DNA of 64,000 bases from Psettodes erumei (Eukaryota; Chordata; Actinopteri; Pleuronectiformes; Psettodidae), in the NCBI GenBank assembly GCA_016785225.1, contig JAFBJZ010000772.1, forward strand, positions 2,356,001-2,420,000. Direction: 5' to 3'. This document shows, one piece after another, positions 48,011 through 59,204 of the stretch; position 1 is the first letter of the stretch; each line of letters starts with the position of its first letter. Under the pieces are notes generated by a model. The model saw only the letters and a list, made by a program, of their open reading frames with translations, did no database searches and was not told where the DNA came from. Both the position numbers and the translations under genes were made by a program.

Positions 48011-50130
48011 AATGTAAGCGGATTTTAGTGCTATCTGAGAAGAGTGGTCACAGAGGACCCATGTTCTACTATTCAAAACCAATTATGGAATTATAATCTG
48101 TAGGTGTCACTTGTATTTAAATTTTCCAGTTATTCGAGCATTGAGAGATACATGCATGTCAGGAGGATTTGTCAAGGACACTTCTAACTTGCTGGTGACT
48201 TTCATTCTTCTGATTTCCTCACTTCCTTGGCTGTCCATCTCCACGGAGGTGGTGTTTTATTGTTCTCATGTTCCCCAGCGCAAGTGGGCTTGGACATCAG
48301 ATGAAAGATATATTATACATGACAAATGCTTAAGTGAATGAATGAACATCCATTTTTGGATGCAGGGTAATGTGTGTGTGGCCAGCTTCATAAAAAAAGG
48401 AGATTCAATTGTTGTTTCTCACTTTGAGCTCTTTTAGCACTTCTGATGTTGCGGTGAATTACAGTTTGACAGTTAGTTTAGGTGTGAATGTTTTAAGTAG
48501 CAAGACATTCAAGTTCTGAGTTTACATTTTTAGATGCTAACTTTTGTCACTTACCATCAACGGCCTTTTGGAGTCAGGGTCCCAGGTTTCTGCAACCTTC
48601 AGACTATCACATCTTGTTGATGGTGAATCTTAAGGAGGGTGGATGTTGTGACGAGAGATGAAATGATTCCAGGAACCAAAGTGACAGCATAAGGCATGAG
48701 AGTGCAGGCAAGCAAGAGAAAGTGAACTTACTTTGCATTATATATCATGCGTAGTAGTTCATGGTTATTTAGAAATGTAGTAATGGGACCATGTTGCGGA
48801 CTAAAGTCTATGCTCGTCGTGGCAAGAAAAGATGTAGCTTCCAATACAGGTTTAAGGCAAAGGCAGTGAAACCATATATTTCCTGCATGAAATGTAAATG
48901 TAAGCCAGTGGCATATGGATAAACGCAGTACAAGACAGTATGCACAGGACTCTATAATTCTGTGCAAAACAGGGTCGGTTTAACAGAAGCCATTTCCGCC
49001 ATGTAGCTGTAGCATTAATAAGAAAGCCCAGCACTGCTGGAGCTAAACTCAGGTCAGGTGACACATGTCAATCCAGGTTCATAGCGTAAAGTAGCATGGC
49101 TGCACCAGTGCTGCTGCTGCTAGATGTAAAGGCCAATGATTACGGTTGTCTCATGTTCACTGCTGGGCAACATGTGACTCCAAAGTATGAGATGTGGGTC
49201 CCAATGTTTGAAAAACAGGAATATCAAATGCAGTTCTGAAGCCGGTGAATTATTATGACTTTTACTGGTGACATTTTCCAGCGGCATATGGCAGCAAGCT
49301 CATGGGAGAGCGCCGCTTTTTGATGAATACTTTGAGTCGCAGGGACCAAAGGACAGTGCCGGGCATATGTTGCCTTCTGTCTTTGCCTTGTGAAATGATA
49401 ATGTGGCCCCACTTAAACAAGATTCTGAAGCCACCGAGCTGCCATTTTTAGCATCGAGAAATATCATAGGACAGACATGGAGGAAGTGGCTACGTGTGTG
49501 TGTGTATATGAAAGTTAACGGGTGTTGTTTCACTGTGTCTGCTTGTCGCAGTTTAGCTTAGTTTCAGCTGTTCAACTGCTTGTGCACATACTGTATATGA
49601 GAGAGAATTCTTTTGTCTTACATTTCACTACACTCATTTTTTTAGGGGGAGCTGTAGCGTAACATCTCACTCCATCAGCATCAATGAACTTTTAGGTTAG
49701 AGACGCACTGTTTTTCCATTGCTATAAGGATGTTTAAAAAAAATATTGGTGCACGCAGCTTTAACTTCTCTATAATTTTCAGCTTCTTTTTTTTTACTCT
49801 TTTTGTTGACTTTTGGCCAATGTGAATACGGGAAAGATGTGATTACATAAAGGAATCTTCCACAGACCAGACCCCTCTTGTAAGTGTTAACAATATGCGG
49901 TAGAATTATAATTATATAAGGCTCCACCTTGGTTAGTAGCTGTATGGAAACTACTATTCTTCACGATGAAATGTGTTCATCATTCTGATAAAATCCTCTT
50001 AACCCCTGTAATATGCATCTGTTTGGCCATGACCCTCTTGATTCTTTGAACCTCTGTGTGAAATTGTCAAATTAACTGTCACATGTTGGCATAGCTAGAA
50101 GCTGTGCTCCACACACATGCGCCAAGATTT
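48011..50130. other. Non-coding stretch with one exon candidate
   Basis: No gene recognised. A short GT stretch lies near 49495-49506. Confidence 0.5.
48555..48589 (-). other. Candidate 35-bp micro-exon
   Basis: GTTGCAG and a perfect GTAAGT donor bound 35 bases. One frame is open (TWDPDSKRPLM). It remains open in both directions, through the donor. The pyrimidine tract is poor. Low support. Confidence 0.13.
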
Positions 50131-50320
50131 GCGTTCTGCAGTTTCCATAAACAAAATCAAATTGAAAAGGGTAAAGCCAGAAATTAATTATCCATCTAAA
50201 GCAAATGTACTGGAAAATATAATTTATGGAACAATTATGAAAATGGTGCGCTTAAGTGAAAACCCCACAATAATTTAATTAATATTTCATTGAATTACTC
50301 GTTTAATTCTTCGCCGTGGT
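50130..50320. promoter_or_regulatory. Enhancer-like AT-rich island
   Basis: AGAAATTAATTATCC, ATAATTTATGG, ACAATTATGAAAATG, AATAATTTAATTAATATTTC and GTTTAATTC occur within 180 bases. Very dense TAAT-type clustering. Confidence 0.4.
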
Positions 50321-52080
50321 GAGTGTGATGGAATGTACAAGGCTGTTGAGTGGAGTGGTATTTTAGGTTTTAGGTAGAACAAAAAAAAAGAAAAAGCTTG
50401 CGCTGCTTTCAGTGAGATTGGAGCCGGCTGTTGTGATAGTCGATCGGAACCATGGGCTAAACGTTGTGCGGCTGATTAAAACATTGACAAGATGAGACCT
50501 TGGCGGAGATACGTTATATGATGAAGCATATTATCTTGCAGAAAGCACACGTGGCTGTTTGCGTTCCGAGTTTGGAGTGTCTGCGTATTATCGTGCTGTG
50601 TGAGTGGCTCCATGTCTTACATCTACGCTGTGCCTCTTTTATGCCAACGAAGGACTTGCCCTTCTTTCTGTTGCACGTCCGCTGGGAACACTGCTCTCTG
50701 TGCAGCCTCTTTGGCATGCTAAAGAGCCCCGATATTTTTGTCTTACATTTAAAGAGGGAATTACGCTGAGCTATTGAGGGCTTATGTCCAGGGCATTTTA
50801 ACTTTTTTTTCATTATTCTTGGAAGTTGTCCAGGCAGATTGAAAAGAAGGGGAGGTTGGAGAATGGATAGAGGAGGTTATTGACAGAGCTGAGGTTAGTA
50901 CTTTGAGGGACAAGCGGAAACAATGTGCTGACTGTTAGCTGAGGACTGGCTCTGCTGTACTGCAAGGGGACATAAGTGTCCTAAGCAGGCTTTTTTCAAA
51001 TGTTTCTTCCCTTCTCCCTGGAAAGCCGTTACAATGAAACCAAGTCTAAAGCAGCAATTTGTAAGTCAAGAGCAAAAAGGGTAGTGTGGGGGAGGAAAAC
51101 GGAGTTGAAAGTGTGTGGTGTGTAAAGTGAGAGCCCAGGGTCTGTTTAGGGCAACTGGAGCTCTAGTCAGCTTTGCATGCCACTTAAGTGGCTTCCTGCA
51201 GCTTGCTATATAGACACCACAAACACTGTTAACTCCCCCACCCCTTATCCACGGATGTATCACTTACTGTCACAGACTGTTGCTAGATACCAAAAGTTGC
51301 GTCAGGAAAAGGCACCCTCTTCAGTGCAGAGCTTGCTCCATTATCAAGGAGCAGCCGCGGTTATTTACAAAACTAACTGTGGGCACCAGTGATGAACAGA
51401 AGTCACTGACGGACAAGCAAAAAAAAAATGTCCGCTGGCAATCCTTGAACATCACCGAAGCACATAAAAGATACGTCTTTGCCCTAATGCTCATCAGTGA
51501 TGCAAGCCAAAACCATCAGCTGAACTGAAACGCTCCCCAGAATAGATGTTGAGGTTGAATAGAGTTGGTATAACGTACCTGTGACACATTTTCACATTAC
51601 ACATAGTCATTTAAATGGTTGTCAAAATAAAAATATTGATAAACAGTTTTAAATATTATACATTTTTACATTTAAAATTTGTGTTTTGTTTTGTCAAGTG
51701 CTCAGCACATGCAATATGCTATAATAATATCATTTCAAAGTTACTTGATGATAAGACTGTAGACCTGCCAGGCAAACGTTGAGTAAGGAAGTGGTCTGCT
51801 GAGCATTCTGGGAAATCTCCAGTATATAGTGACATATTAACTGTAGCCTCTCAGGCAAGCGTTCTTGATAGAGTCCCTGAAGTATCAAAACGATTATGAG
51901 AGCCATGGGTTGGCACTGGAAACAAACTCACTGACACGCTGATAAAATCCCTGCCCCGTGTTTATATGCCATTTTGCAAAGAAATCAGAAAAGGTAATCA
52001 TGTATGGAAGCCGAGGTTAAGAAGCAATGTAACAGTCTATTAAGTTTAATGTAGATATGTAGAATAAGCATATGCAGGGA
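50321..52080. other. Non-coding stretch, nothing recognised
   Basis: Opposing frames of 89 and 99 codons overlap at 50500-50813. Neither has a family motif or splice support. Confidence 0.45.
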
Positions 52081-52270
52081 GACATTAGCATAAATCTTGG
52101 TTACACACGAATGGTGCAGTGCACTCTATTCTCTCCCTGCAGTCGGGTCTAATGACAAATACTGTGAATGAGCCATGCCGGCCCTGCCGACTACTCACTT
52201 GAGCTCTCAATTAGCCCCCTTACCAAAATGTCTCCTATACCAGTTCATCCACAGCTCTTGTGTTACTCAG
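52080..52270. promoter_or_regulatory. Enhancer-like island
   Basis: Balanced sequence with GTCTAATGACAAATAC and CTCAATTAGCCCC, lacking repeats. Moderate support. Confidence 0.33.
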
Positions 52271-53610
52271 ATTTTCTCAAATGAAATGAAACAAAATGGA
52301 TTTAGCGACATGTTGGGTAAAAAGTGAGAGACGCTATCTCAAATCCTCTCCACAGTAAGTGTTCATTGTAAAACAGTAATTTCCTAGGCCACCTAAATGA
52401 CAAATTTAAATATCAACAAATTTAGCATCCATTTGGTTCAGTTTACGTTTGAAGCTGTTGACAGATGCTCTTATTTATTCTGATTAATACTGATGTAGAA
52501 GACTCAAAGATACTTCAGTGGCACACATAACTCCACTCAAAACAAGTATAAACAGCTTTAAAGAAATTGCCAAGTGTTTTTTGAACATTAAATGATGTTT
52601 GTCCAAAAAGAAAACCTAAAATCTAAAACTGTTTTGGTGTTAAGTCTTAGACACAGCTCATATTATTGGACAATGTACATAAACGTAAGCCAAATGTTTT
52701 TGTGAAATCACATCTTGATAGTCATTTAAAAATCTAATTTTTTTCTAGACATATGAAAATGTTAAATTAAGTATTAACCATCTTGGCCAGTCTTTCACAC
52801 ACTAGATAAATGGAACAGTTTTGAAACTGTGTAAAATTTTTAGAACAACTTTGACAAGAAATATTTGCCAACATTGTGTAATTAGGATGACATACAAACT
52901 GCTTTACAAACGCGTATACAAGTGTATATGTATTTTATTTCAACCATATTTTCTAATCCCAACTCCCATTTTTCATGATATTGTAAAGGGACCTTATGCA
53001 GTTTTTAGTTCAGTTTTCCAGAAAACATGACAACAACCTTGTAGAAGAGTAGAAATTCTGCTTCCATGAATCCATGGTAATCATTTTTTAAGTGTCAACA
53101 CTGACAATCAGCAGCAAACTGCAATAAACATTAGAAAAGTAATATGTCACATGATAGAAAATCCATACTCAATTGAGTCGGTGTGCAGTGTAGTGCCTTC
53201 AGGGGCTAATTGGATTGGTGTTTAGCAAGACCTGCAGATGAGGCGAAGATTACCTTCATGCATAAAATTGTCTTGGGTTTTTTTTTTCCTCTGTTGTTCC
53301 GTCTCTCCCTTCCTTCCTCGACCAGTTTTCTCACTGCCTCCTCCAGCTGCGCGGGCCATGGAAGGAGGCATGTAAGCATACCTTTGTCCCTGCATGGGAG
53401 GAAGAAGAAATGATCTGGTATTAAATTTCAATAACACGTTTTCCCAGGTCCTCCAGAGTACAAGCAATCAAGGGTTAAATTGGATCTGTAACGTATGCTC
53501 GGTGACCCACAAATCGCTTACCCATCAAACAGACTCATTACGAGCCAGCAAGCAGATGAGTGTTTGTGAGCCTTGCCTCTGAGCGGTGGGGATTGTGTGT
53601 ATTACCGCTA
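52271..53610. other. Non-coding stretch, nothing firm
   Basis: On the minus strand, CTTCCTCCCATGCAG near 53392-53406 is a good acceptor. It leads into an open frame (GQRYAYMPPSMARAAGG) with no clear donor except one only eight bases in. It is not called as an exon. Confidence 0.4.
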
Positions 53611-53614
53611 ACAC

Positions 53615-53850
53615 GGCTGAGGTATTTAAATTTTGATTTTTTCGTAATGGGTTTTGACATGTTTCATTTCCTCTGGGGGAAGCGCTCGAGACCTCCGAAA
53701 GTAAATGTTGCTAAAAAGTCATCAAGGCAGAATATTAAAATGCCATCAAATAAGAATTTCACTAATGCGATGGGGCTTGGGCTTCAGGTACGCAGGGCCG
53801 GGGTCAGAGGGGCATGGTTCTGGGAGAAACACTATTTGTTCCCCTTGGCT
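53615..53850. promoter_or_regulatory. Enhancer-like island
   Basis: TTCGTAATGGG, ATATTAAAATGCC, ATCAAATAAGAATTTC and TCACTAATGCG lie in balanced sequence without repeats. Confidence 0.33.
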
Positions 53851-54219
53851 GCCTTCTTTCCCTCTTAAATAAATTATTAAACTACTTCAACCCCCTCCTC
53901 CGCCTCTTCCTCCTTCTCTGCCCGTCCAACCTCTTGTGCCTCTCATAGCTTAACCCTTGCTTTTGAAATGAAAGGCCAGCAAGAGGAGGAACTGGTAGAG
54001 CACTAAAATACCACCTTTGGGTTAAAATGAGATTAGCTGAATACAGCTCCCTTTTGAAAAGGCTCAGCATCTGAAGCTGCCGTCCTGTATGCGATTATGC
54101 ATTTTAAAAAAACCACAGCAATAACTCAGTTTGATAGAATTCGCTAACATACTATTGCGCATTTAAAAAAAAAAGATCTAGAACAGATCAATGAACACGA
54201 GTTTCCGTATTTCAAGCCT

Positions 54220-54800
54220 TCTCTTTTGACTTTTATTGCCCATGGTTTGAACCACTGCATCACTGGTAGATTTTGTATTCCATGGGTACTCCGTTTGAGG
54301 CCATTACCAAGCTGACAACCCACCAGCTGTCACTAATTGCCCACTAATGGGGTTTGGTGGTCTGATGGTTTGTCTGCGAGGGGCGTTCCAATTCTACATC
54401 GGAGGTCCTTCTGGCTTGTCAAATCAAAGGGGACACATTTAAAAAAGCATGTCATGTTATTCTGTTATATTACCTCTAGCTGCACCTCAACAATAACGAC
54501 CCATTTACAGGGCAATAGATTTGGAGACAAAGATTTCTTGCTTGTGTAATTAATCACAGATTATTCAGCATTCACCTGACATTACCTTGCATTGTTTAAA
54601 AAAAGAAAATATCAAAGATTGCTTTGTTGGTGGCCACGGCCATTATCATGCATGATATTTTCTATTCCTTGTCATTGAAATCTTCGGCGGAGACAAGAGG
54701 GGCTCGTGTCTGCCCTCTGCGTCAGCCAGCCCGCTAATAGATGTGAGAAGGTCATCTGGCATTAGTGGCAGAAGTACGTTAGCATTTGTGCTGAGCGTCT
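54220..54800. promoter_or_regulatory. Large enhancer-like island with palindrome
   Basis: It includes ATCAAAG-ATTG-CTTTGTT (54611-54628), opposed TCF/SOX-like words, and the perfect 14-bp palindrome TATCATGCATGATA (54644-54657). GTCACTAATTGCC and CCACTAATGGGG occur earlier. Among the best look-alikes of a conserved non-coding element in the window. Confidence 0.45.
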
Positions 54801-55355
54801 CTTGCCAGACTGTGTGCATGTTTGAAGGCGCTTGGACAAGCAGGCCCTTTCATGGTGATGAATGGTTTTTTTCAAGCGTTCTGCTCCCTAGTTATGAGAA
54901 GGGTGACCTGGTCATTGGATGACTTTATGAAGCTATAAAAAATGTATGTCAGTCTGCAGTCTCTAATGCCATCCCTAAACGGGGGAAGGGGGGCAGGGGT
55001 AGCTGGAATGGTAAAAAGGCCATTTACCGTCACTCTGAATAGCTCTCTGACTGCCCTTCTCCACTTATCTGACAATGTCCTTGTCGTCAAGACAATTTTT
55101 AATTCTCTCTTTTTTATTTTTCTGATTTTCTTTTTTTATATAGGTTACATTTGGATCAAGGTTAGACAATCTGTTATTTCTACCCAGTATTTTACAGTTC
55201 GGTTCAGTCTAACTAACTTGTGATTAGTGGCTTGATACAGCTGTTTTAGGGAATGCAGTAAACCATGAAGTAAGTTGTTCAAATTACAAGATATGTGCTT
55301 GTACCATGAGCAGTGTAGCATAACACATAATGTGTATTATACTACATAACCGGTA
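54801..55355. other. Non-coding stretch, nothing recognised
   Basis: A G-rich segment (54979-54997) has only three strong runs. Confidence 0.45.
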
Positions 55356-55359
55356 ATTC

Positions 55360-55570
55360 ATAGGCTTCTCCGTAGAGTCTCCAGTGCACTGATCAGGGCT
55401 CCACGTGATCAAGGATCCATGATTTTCTCCTCATCCACAGTATGTGACATGGCTGGATGCCATTAATCACAAATGTCTCCTTTTTTAATAAATATGCAAA
55501 TTTATATTAGCCAAATGGTGTTACAGCTTCAGTGTCATTAATAAATAATGAGCTTCTTTGTTGGATATCT
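55360..55570. promoter_or_regulatory. Enhancer-like island with octamer site
   Basis: A perfect POU octamer ATGCAAAT (55494-55501) is flanked by GCCATTAATCAC, TTTTTTAATAAATATG and GTCATTAATAAATAATG. Octamer next to several TAAT cores is common in neural developmental enhancers (established for the motif families, inferred here). Confidence 0.42.
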
Positions 55571-58500
55571 AAGGTATTTAGATACAAAGTCTTCGCACGA
55601 GCAAACAATGATGCACAGCAAGCCACTGTGTCTGACTTTCACCATCATATTTGGGATTAAAGGGCTGTGCTGTACACATGCGAGGGTATTTGAAGTCATA
55701 TGAAAGATTGTAGTGAGCCAACCATTGTTCATATACACGCTGAAACTGGAAACACTCTTTTGTTGATAACGCAGTAAGTTGTGGTTCCGTCTCAAATGGA
55801 ACAAACGTATGGTATAGCAGGAAGAGGGCGGACATGAAACCATATAAATGGAAATTGTAATCTGCCATCTTCCATGTCATTAAAGGTTGCTAATTGCAAC
55901 TAAGAAATATTCTTTGATGCGTAAAATATGTTTCTGTAGGATGCATCCCACAAATAACCTAAAAGTCAGTGTGTCAGGGAAATTCTTTCTAATTAGAAAA
56001 AGTGATTCTGTACATGTTTTTTTCAGATTCAGGAATAATAATACTTTTTTGAAATAGTAAATTGACTTCTACATTTTTATCTTTATTTCATCAAGGACTG
56101 TAAATGCCAACCAAGCCTCAGCGCACGAAGACGTTTCTACCACTGTGGTAGAAAGAGCGAGCTCTAAATCTGTCCGTCCTATTCGGATTTCTTTCCTCTT
56201 GTTGTGGCCGTCAGTGTAAGACAAGTGACCACAGAAAAAGGAGGTTGAAGCAGTAATGACAAACACTGCTCAGTATGCAACTAACAAAAGGTACAAATGC
56301 AAAAACTGTATTTTTTTATGCAGCACAAACCTGACTTCCACATGCTGTCACAGTTAGCACACCTAACATTTTCAGAGGCCAGCTGGCATGTCTTAAAAGC
56401 CAGTTTCAAAAGTTTGCTCGCTATTATGATGTGAAAAGCATTTCCCGGAAGAACTGATGACACACGTACATGCATGTAAGGTTGTAAACAGCTGGAACAA
56501 AATGAACCCGTAAATCCACAGCGTAGGTTTTTTGTACAATCTACTGCATTTGGCTACCGTTGTGTAATTTACTCAGTGTGCACCACTTTGTTTTCCATAA
56601 TCACCATTTTTCTGACACAAACAAAACCAGTGTTTCAAGAAGCGTCACCTGTCAGCACGTTAAGATTGTTAAATGTTAATAGCCGGTCCTCTGGTATTTA
56701 ACATATGACTGAATCCCCTGGACGATTGGAAGTAAAGGAATTTTTCCATTATCAGGGTGGAGAGGCAAAAGTGAGGTGTGGGGGGGCTGAACTGCCTGAC
56801 TCTGTCTTGAGGTGAGCAATCAATCATGGGCCTCTCTGCAGTCTCTTTGATCTGAAAACAGCTGTAATCTGTGGTCATTGTTGCTCGAGTAGATTGTTTG
56901 CCAAACTATTACCATAACTGTCAGCCCAAATCAGAGAAATAATCTCATGGCTCTGGACAGATGCGGTTCCTCTGCATTATTGATACGGTCATCTGAGAGA
57001 GAGGGGGGAATTATAAAACATAGTTCTATTTACAAAGGGAGATTGGCTCGGTCCTTGAGAGTGAGTGAGTGGGACAGGCACCTCTCGAAAGTGAGATATA
57101 GCCAAGTTCAGGAGGAAAAAAAACAAATTTCCTGGCTCTTTTAGGGTCAACTCACCCCACGGGTCTACTTCCTCTCTGAAAATGAGTCACCAGAATACAC
57201 AATGGACTGATTTCGGAGAAGTGGCTCAACATGCACCTGTATGAGGACATTAAAATATGTTTATTTATTTTTTTACACTTCTGGTTTTTTTATAGGGTTG
57301 CTTGACCCTTGTCCCAAAGGCAAAGTGTGTATTTACTAAAGTATTAATAGTTTAGCATAAACATTTAGATACGTATGGTTTCTGTATGCAGCCGTTTTTG
57401 TCTAACTAAATGAAATCCAGGAGTGTAACAAAAAAAAAAGAAAAAGAAAGCAGCCTTGAGCGCAACATTGAATGTTTCCATTAGAGCCACATGGTTGTGC
57501 CTTGTGGAAAGGTTGTGAACCTGAGCAACCAATGCATGTTTATTTAGCAGCCCTGCCAACTCACCAAGGTTGGCTAACTTTCAGTCAGTTAGTGGGGCCA
57601 ATGAAAAAAAAAAACCTGCATCTTGGAAGTGCAATGCCTTAAGAATAAGCAGAGAGACGTGCAAGGGTTTTTGGGGTCACAAAGAAAGAAAGCGAAAGAA
57701 AAATTGGCAACATTGACATTGTGTAGATAGAGGTCATCAACACCACACTCATCTTCTTTATGTAATTTGTGCAAATGAACTCTGCATTTTAAAAAGGAAC
57801 AGAAGAAACAAGGATAAGGCTGTGTTGGCTTGAGAGGCATCAGAATGTTTGCCACTGAAGCCTACAAAATTATCAGCGTACCATTTGCCAAACTTCCCTT
57901 TGTGGAAACATGTGGCCCTTGTTGGCAAAGGGCGCAAATTGGCAGGATCCTGAGAAACCGATTACAAGTACTGGCATATGGAAGAACAAATAGTTCCTCA
58001 TTCAGTGCATCAGGTCTGTGCCATCTTCACGGACTGAAAAAAGAGACATGATGGATGTGTAGAAGTGCCCACTGGGCCAGGGCCAGGTACTGCTGATGTG
58101 CCGCACACTGCGTGACCCTTCTGTCCGACAACAGTGTCCTTCTAACTGTATCATAGTGTTTTATGTGTTTTTGCTTACTTTGCCTTTTTTGAATTTCCAC
58201 ATTCGGTACAGAAGTTATCGTGTTTGCCTGTTTACAATGCAACCTATTTCTAATAAGTCTTTATTTTACATGCATTTTTAAATTGAGAAGAGTGCCAGTA
58301 GAGGTTTCACTCACAGCTCTACTGCTAAAGCTGCTAATTGCCCTTGCGGTTACTGTACTAGCGAATACTAATATTTCATCCAGAATCACTAGATTTACAC
58401 GTTGAGATGCTGATGTGAACTTGTTGACAATGCACGCAAGATAGCCAATAAAAACGTGATCGATGAAGGTGACATGAGTAGATTCAGAATATTAAGAAAA

Positions 58501-59185
58501 CCAGCATTATTTGATTAGTCTGTGACAAGACACAAAATAAAGCTGAACTTGAAACTGTACATGTACCTGCGCATTAACATTAAACATAGGATTGGTAAAT
58601 ACCATGTGCCAAGCGTGGCTGCACTTTGACGAAGGAATAATAAAATGATCCTCATTATCCTCACCGATGTTGAAATTTCTTCAGGGCTGCGACTTTCCAG
58701 GCGCCGGCCAGTGACAGAGGGGGTGCGACCTCCTTCGATCCATAATTTACACCTGTTAGTTGACTCCCCCGTCATTCGTGGGTACACTCGGCCTTAAAGG
58801 TTAACAAAAGAGAAACAGGGCAAGCTCTGCCGCTGCTACAACAGATCAATGTCAAGTAAATAACCTTTTCTACCTTATTTCCTGACTCGTATTGATCTGT
58901 CCCCGCCGCCCCCGCCCCCCATCCGCCTTCTGCACTCTGTTCTTTCACATACCACTTCACTCTTACCTTCATGTCTTTTCCAACCTGTCATATATATATA
59001 TTTTAAAGACTTTTACTATTCCATTAACAGTGTAAAGGAGCATTTTTTTTACCTCAGTTTTGTTTTATCTGTTTCCAAACACTTGTGTCATAATTTACCG
59101 CACAAAGGAAAAGGGTTATTGATTTGCTGGCTATCATCTGAGTCATGCAGCTGGAATCGATGGTCAAAATTAGCAGTCGTCAGTG

Positions 59186-59204
59186 CGTAGCTCAATAGGC
59201 AGAG
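59186..59204 (+). other. tRNA A-box-like fragment
   Basis: TAGCTCAATAGGCAGAGCA matches the D-arm and A-box of a tRNA. No B-box, anticodon stem or acceptor pairing follows, so this is at most a decayed tRNA-derived fragment. Confidence 0.2.

Noticed and set aside
53333..53406. Minus-strand acceptor with frame GQRYAYMPPSMARAAGG
   Set aside because: The acceptor is good, but the only nearby donor is eight bases downstream and the longer frame lacks a donor.
55578..55880. 100-codon minus-strand frame starting MTWKMADYNFHLYGF, protein-like by eye
   Set aside because: A second minus-strand frame is equally open over the same bases. Third-position use is unbiased, and no domain or splice support was seen.
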